Positions 45,358 to 49,238 of a stretch of 49,238 nt of DNA are shown one piece after another (within the stretch, counting starts at the first letter, position 1; the number at the start of each line of letters is the position of its first letter). This DNA comes from an uncultured Clostridia bacterium (GTDB lineage Bacteria > Bacillota > Clostridia > TANB77 > CAG-508): positions 1 to 49,238 of the forward strand of contig CALXJT010000005.1 of assembly GCA_944388695.1 (NCBI GenBank), read 5' to 3'. Below the pieces are notes generated by a model that ran no database searches, had not been told where the DNA came from, and saw only the letters and a program-made list of their open reading frames with translations. The position numbers were made by a program, and so were the translations under genes.

Positions 45358-46528
45358 ATGAGTTATGCTATTATTAGAAACACAAAATATAAAAGAGAAA
45401 ACCTAAAAGGAATATATCGTCATAATGAAAGAAGAAATAAAAATTATTCTAATAAAAATATAAATCCAGAATTATCTCATCTCAATTACTCGCTAAAAGA
45501 TTGTAAACATTCTTATGAAAAAGAGTTTGATTTAATAAAAGAAAAATATAATTTAAAAGGACAAATAAAAACAGTAAGTAATATTGCTTGTGAATATATT
45601 ATTACTTCTGATAAAGAATATTTTAATAGTATTGGAATAGATGAAACTAAAAGATATTTTGAAACTGCTTATAAATTTGTATGTGAATATAAAAATTTAG
45701 GAGAACAATATATTTTATCAGCAAAAGTACATATGGATGAAGAAACTCCACATATGCATTTAGTTTTTATTCCAGTAATTCATACAAAAGATAAAAAAGG
45801 AAATTCTATTGATAAAATTGCTTGTAGTGAATTTTGGAAAGCAAAAGATAGTTACAGACAATTACAAGATGCTTTTTATAATTATATGGTTGCAAATAAT
45901 TTTGAATTAGAACGAGGGAATCCAAGTGAAAGAGTTCATTTATCAGTTGAAGATTATAAAAAGATTACAAATTTTGAAGAAAGTAAAACACTATTGCAAG
46001 ATGTAAAACTAGAATTTCCCGATACTCCTGATATTTCAAGTTTTAGAAAACTAATGAAAAATAGAGATGAGAAAATTCAGGAACAAATTATAAAACCTAA
46101 AGATAAAGCAATAAAAGAATTACAAGAACAAAATGCTTTGCTTACTTTAACTTTAAATAGACAAATGCAAACTGTGGATAAAGCAGTAAAATATGAAAAT
46201 TTTAGAAGAAAATATTGAACTTAAAGAAAAATACGAAACCTTGGAAAGTTCATATAATCTTAAGTTGCAGGAAGAAAAAACTAAAATTCAAGATAAATAT
46301 GAAAATATAATTTATAATTTAGAGAAAGAAAATAATTTTTTGAGAAGAGTTATAAATACATTTCAGAAAACAGTAGAAAAATTTATTCATTGGATTTGTG
46401 TTAAATTTTCTATTTCTGAAGAAAATGAGTTAATTAGGAATTTTGAACTTGAAAATGATACTTATGTTGATCCTGTAAAACAGATTGAAAATGAAAAGTA
46501 TGAAAAAGATTGGGATTTTGAATTATAG
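45358..46528 (+). pseudogene. MOBV-type (Mob/Pre) relaxase, probably frameshifted
   Basis: Mob/Pre proteins nick plasmid DNA at oriT to start transfer. The first frame (45358-46218, 286 residues) has the N-terminal SYAIIRNTKYKRENLKGIYR segment and NYSL. It then carries the metal/catalytic motif HMDEETPHMHLVFIPV with His125, His132 and His134. At about 46200-46203 a run of four Ts shifts the frame; removing one T continues KYENLEENIELKEKYETLE into a coiled-coil C-terminus that ends at 46528. The total of about 390 residues fits the family. Alternatively the second frame is a separate overlapping gene, but it has no good ribosome binding site. AAAGGAGG precedes the start. No replication or integration gene is nearby. 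Confidence 0.8.
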
Positions 46529-46560
46529 AAATCTGCCACTGTTAATAGCAGGTTTCTATA
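46524..46560. terminator. 13-bp hairpin between relaxase and phosphatase genes
   Basis: TATAGAAATCTGC (46524-46536) pairs with GCAGGTTTCTATA (46548-46560), with one G-T pair and an 11-base loop. It overlaps the relaxase stop codon and lies six bases from the convergent gene's stop. Confidence 0.8.
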
Positions 46561-46565
46561 ACATT

Positions 46566-47123
46566 TTATCTTTCTATATTTAATTCTTTATAAGAATATT
46601 TTGCAATCTCACAATTTCCTAGACATAATGGTAATAAAGTTTCAGTATTTGGTATTCCTTCAAAATAACATTTAACTGGTATACTAATCCCTCCATGTGC
46701 CACTATTAATACTCTTTTTCCAGTATATTCATTTTTGATGCTCTCCAAAAAATCATATACCCTTTCAAAAAAGTCCTTTATATTTTCTGCTTTATCATAT
46801 TTTAAATTTTGCTTGTAACTCCAAAAAGCATTAAAATCAAAGTCAGTATTAGGCATTCCTTCAAATTCTCCAAAATCTCTTTCTGAAATTCTTTCGTCTA
46901 TTATCATCTTAATATTTCTTCCTTGTTTTATAATTTCTGCTGTTTGCATAGCCCTTTTTAATGGAGAACACAAAATCAAGTCTATTTTTTCATTTTTTAA
47001 GTAATTCCTTGTTTCTTCTGCTTGTTTTATTCCTTGTTCATTTAATTCTACATCTGCTTTTCCTTGTACTTTTTTTAATAAATTCCATTCTGTTTGCCCA
47101 TGTCTAACCAATAGTATTTCCAT
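46566..47123 (-). CDS. histidine phosphatase family protein (phosphoglycerate mutase-like)
   Basis: The family removes phosphate from small molecules through a phosphohistidine. The 185-residue protein has the catalytic LLVRHGQTEWN (5-15, His8), a CSPLKRAMQTAEII segment, ISERDFGEFEGM and the second catalytic histidine in VLIVAHGGISIPVKCYF. Bacterial members of this size are often CobC- or GpmB-like; the substrate is not predictable here. AGGAGGAAAAT precedes the ATG at 47123. It is a single gene within the accessory patchwork. Confidence 0.92.
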   Translation of the reverse strand: MEILLVRHGQTEWNLLKKVQGKADVELNEQGIKQAEETRNYLKNEKIDLILCSPLKRAMQTAEIIKQGRNIKMIIDERISERDFGEFEGMPNTDFDFNAFWSYKQNLKYDKAENIKDFFERVYDFLESIKNEYTGKRVLIVAHGGISIPVKCYFEGIPNTETLLPLCLGNCEIAKYSYKELNIER

Positions 47124-47186
47124 ATTTTCCTCCTATTATTTCTTATTTTTTATTTTGATTAATTTACTGCATCTCTAAATTAAATT

Positions 47187-47225
47187 TTAAGAACTATCCT
47201 CGGCTAATGCTAGGATAGTTCTTAA
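47187..47225 (-). terminator. 14-bp hairpin after the gene at 47261
   Basis: TTAAGAACTATCCT (47187-47200) and AGGATAGTTCTTAA (47212-47225) are perfect reverse complements with an 11-base loop, 36 bases after the stop of the minus-strand gene. A T-rich stretch follows on that strand. Confidence 0.88.
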
Positions 47226-47260
47226 GAATATGGATTATAGTAAATCTCCATATTTGAGGA

Positions 47261-47593
47261 TTAGAGGTCTATTAAAAAACCTTTTGTTTCACAGAACGGT
47301 CTAAATTGATTTTCCATTTCGCTTCTTGTAAAATGATGCCAAAATTCTGTCCTATCCATATCAAATAATCTCATATCGGATACCTTCCACCTATCCTCTA
47401 ATGGAAGATATTCTATAGTCCTTGCACAAAGTCTATTGGTTGCTAAGCCATCATAATTTCCTCTAAACAACAGGACTTTTCCTTCGAGAAGTTTTGGATT
47501 ATCCAGAATTTCTTTTGTCTCATGCATTGGACAAGAGCAAATCATCTCATTCTGTTCTTTATCTGTTTTGTTTTTCAGTTCTTCAAGCCGCAT
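47261..47593 (-). CDS. small cytoplasmic protein of unknown function
   Basis: The protein has 110 residues from the ATG at 47593, which follows AAGGAGG by six bases. It begins MRLEELKNKTDKEQNEMICS. Conserved-looking features are CSCPMHETKEIL, LLFRGNYDGLATNRLCARTI, SDMRLFDMDRTEFWHHF and FCETKGFLIDL, with cysteines at about 19, 21, 56 and 100. There is no signal or membrane segment. It has more balanced base composition than the core genes and its own terminator, like the other small accessory genes nearby. I do not recognise it. Confidence 0.7.
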   Translation of the reverse strand: MRLEELKNKTDKEQNEMICSCPMHETKEILDNPKLLEGKVLLFRGNYDGLATNRLCARTIEYLPLEDRWKVSDMRLFDMDRTEFWHHFTRSEMENQFRPFCETKGFLIDL

Positions 47594-47678
47594 ATTATCC
47601 TCCTTAAAAGAATCATTATTTAATGTTGACTACAATTTTATTATACAGAGAAAAAGCAATTATGTAAAATACATATTT

Positions 47679-47715
47679 ATATGCAAACTATAACTTAAAG
47701 TTATAGTTTGCATAT
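47679..47715. repeat. 37-bp palindrome across the LysR stop codon
   Basis: ATATGCAAACTATAACTT (47679-47696) and its exact reverse complement (47698-47715) flank one central base. The right arm includes the stop codon and last codons of the LysR-type gene. It may be its terminator, as the minus strand continues AT-rich, or a protein-binding palindrome. Confidence 0.75.
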
Positions 47716-48579
47716 ATCCTTTAAAATTTCAATTAAATCATTCAATTCTTTAAATTTATTATTAACATTATAATATATACCATATTCAGCTGGGGGCAGT
47801 GAAATTCCTAAATCTAATAAATGTAATTCATTAGTTTCTAGTTGATCTTCTATATATTCTTTCGTAACAACAGCTATTATATCTCTGCATTTTAATAATT
47901 CCATAATCCCAGTAAAGTCAACATTAGCTATATTTATTTTATCATCTGATTTATATTCAAGTACTTTTACTAAATTTTGATATGCACTAGAAAATTTTTT
48001 TAATGTATAAATCGTTATATTTCTTAAATCACTTTTAGAAAGTTTTCTATTTAAATATTGGGAATTACTATTCACAATAAATACATCCTGTAAATCTCCT
48101 ATTCTTATAAACTTAATTTTATTTGTATCATATAATTCATCACTATATTTTTTAGAAAATGCTAAATCAATTTCTTGCTTTTCTAATGCCGAAAACATAT
48201 TTGTAGCATTTAATCTATGTATATTAATAATAATGTTATTATTTTTTTCATAGAAATTTGAAATACCTTTATTATATATTCTGTTTGGCATATTCACATG
48301 CACACCTAATTTTATATCTTTATGAATATTAAATATTAAATCAGCTTTTGAAAGAATATCTATAGAATCCTTTATTTGTAAATATAACTTTTTACCATTT
48401 TCATTTAGTATCATTCCATATTTACTTCTTTTAAATAATTCTACATTTAGTTCATTCTCTAAATTTTTAATATGTTTTGTTACAGCTGGTTGTGAAATGT
48501 GTAAAATCTCGCTTGCTTTTGTTAAATTTTCTTCGTCCGCTACAATTTTAAATATTCGATATAATTCTAAATTTACCAT
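47701..48579 (-). CDS. LysR-family transcriptional regulator
   Basis: LysR regulators bind DNA through an N-terminal winged helix-turn-helix and a small-molecule ligand through a periplasmic-binding-like domain. The 292-residue protein starts with the typical LYRIFKIVADEENLTKASE, LHISQPAVTKHIKNLENELN and LFKRSKYGMILNENG. It continues with an effector domain from about residue 90. LysR regulators usually control a divergent neighbour. Here the upstream gene is on the same strand, so the target is not evident. AAAAGGAGAATAAC precedes the ATG at 48579. Confidence 0.92.
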   Translation of the reverse strand: MVNLELYRIFKIVADEENLTKASEILHISQPAVTKHIKNLENELNVELFKRSKYGMILNENGKKLYLQIKDSIDILSKADLIFNIHKDIKLGVHVNMPNRIYNKGISNFYEKNNNIIINIHRLNATNMFSALEKQEIDLAFSKKYSDELYDTNKIKFIRIGDLQDVFIVNSNSQYLNRKLSKSDLRNITIYTLKKFSSAYQNLVKVLEYKSDDKINIANVDFTGIMELLKCRDIIAVVTKEYIEDQLETNELHLLDLGISLPPAEYGIYYNVNNKFKELNDLIEILKDICKL

Positions 48580-48638
48580 TGTTATTCTCCTTTTACAAGT
48601 TTAGTGGTTAGTTTATTAGCTAATTTTGGGTCAATAAA

Positions 48639-49238
48639 TTATTTCAATATTTTCCAATGCCCTGTTTTCTTTGAACCTTCTCTTAAAATAACTTTTTCGT
48701 CTTGTAAATGTCTTATAGCTCTTGATATAGTTCTATCTGAAAGTTTGGTCTTAGTTGCGATTTCTTCTCTAGTTATTTTATTATTATTAATTATTAAATC
48801 TAAAATTTGTTGTTCATTTTTATTTAATTTTAATGTGCCATTTATTGTGTCATTTAATGTGTCATCTGCTGACACATTATTTTTAGAATTATATTTAAAA
48901 GGATTTTCTCTATACTTAAATGTAACCCTCAAAAAATGTTCCATAAATTTAAAACAACTTTTATCATAAGCATCTAATATTCTTAATACTCCAGAGCCTA
49001 TATTTTCAATTAAATCAACATCTTTAAATACTCTAATAAGTTCTTTGTTTCTTGGAGCAGTAACTCCTTCCAAAAATTCTTCTTGTGATAGTTCTTGTGG
49101 TAAACCACCTGCAGATGTAATTTCAATTCTATCAGAATATAATTCTATTATTGGAGAATTTCCATAAGAATAATCATTATGTACAACAGCATTTATAACT
49201 GCTTCTTTTAAAGCTGCTTTATCTATCATTTCTACTTC
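48639..49238 (-). CDS. C-terminal part of an AlbA_2/AAA_4-type ATP-binding regulator (5' end off window)
   Basis: The open frame continues past the window edge (EVE before MIDKAALKEAVINA), so the start lies beyond 49238. The visible 200 residues contain the divergent GHKL-like ATPase motifs ALKEAVINAVVHNDYS, LYSDRIEITSAGGLP, APRNKELIRVF and IENIGSGVLRILDAY. A C-terminal winged helix follows (LNKNEQQILDLIINNNKITR, SDRTISRAIRHLQDEK). This is the usual arrangement of DNA-binding proteins often annotated as RecG-like ATP-binding or putative DNA-binding proteins. Function is unknown; many lie near mobile elements. Confidence 0.85.
   Translation of the reverse strand, partial: EVEMIDKAALKEAVINAVVHNDYSYGNSPIIELYSDRIEITSAGGLPQELSQEEFLEGVTAPRNKELIRVFKDVDLIENIGSGVLRILDAYDKSCFKFMEHFLRVTFKYRENPFKYNSKNNVSADDTLNDTINGTLKLNKNEQQILDLIINNNKITREEIATKTKLSDRTISRAIRHLQDEKVILREGSKKTGHWKILK

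Noticed and set aside
46193..46528. Separate 111-residue gene after the relaxase
   Set aside because: It overlaps the relaxase by 26 bases, has no ribosome binding site and continues the relaxase coiled coil in the next frame, so a one-base frameshift is the simpler reading.

Overview
The window is very AT-rich (roughly 70-75% A+T by eye). It has strong AGGAGG-type ribosome binding sites, frequent TTG/GTG starts and single-copy housekeeping genes typical of Firmicutes. A SleB-type spore cortex hydrolase, a YvcK-family protein with a membrane anchor, cysteine-rich TrpRS and prepilin-like proteins with a GITLIALIITI-type leader point to a spore-forming member of class Clostridia, probably an uncultured gut-type lineage. 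The class is well supported; anything narrower is inference.

Layout. Positions 1-78 hold the 5' end of RNase P RNA on the minus strand. From 91 to 38506 is a chromosomal core block, almost all on the minus strand: dtd, gpsA, plsY, der, a NagZ-type GH3 enzyme, rqcH, addA, a GH133 glycogen-debranching-type enzyme, a yvcK-like gene, murB, a prepilin-like gene, a second large prepilin-like gene, obgE, trpS, rimO, an RNase G/E gene, pth, dnaE, a sleB-like gene, holA, ruvC, a CDF cation transporter and an RsmB/NOP2-type methyltransferase. The plus-strand exceptions are a small conserved protein, a membrane protein and the nfeD-SPFH pair. Several neighbours are closely spaced and probably co-transcribed (prepilin-murB-yvcK-debranching enzyme; rng-rimO). 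Convincing sigma-A-type promoters precede pth, dnaE, the prepilin operon and the gene at 8041.

From about 39 kb the window turns accessory. It has a type II restriction-modification pair in which the cytosine methylase is frameshifted while the nuclease is intact, then an acyl-CoA synthetase, then a patchwork of small single genes. These are a frameshifted SAM methyltransferase, unknown 110-residue proteins, two N-terminal gene fragments, a frameshifted small gene, a frameshifted MOBV relaxase and a histidine phosphatase, many of them followed by their own strong hairpin. A LysR regulator and the 3' part of an AlbA_2/AAA_4-type ATP-binding regulator close the window.

Two signals are not explained by the genes. 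First, short tandem repeats (30-65 bp unit) occur repeatedly. At rimO, the debranching enzyme, rqcH, dnaE and probably pth the repeat starts in the gene's own 3' end and continues past the stop codon. Other arrays lie upstream of the gene at 8041 and inside addA. Second, there are REP-like palindromic elements with GGGGACAC or GGGGACGGGT cores next to der, the nagZ-like gene and dnaE. I found no CRISPR array, tRNA, rRNA or complete insertion sequence.
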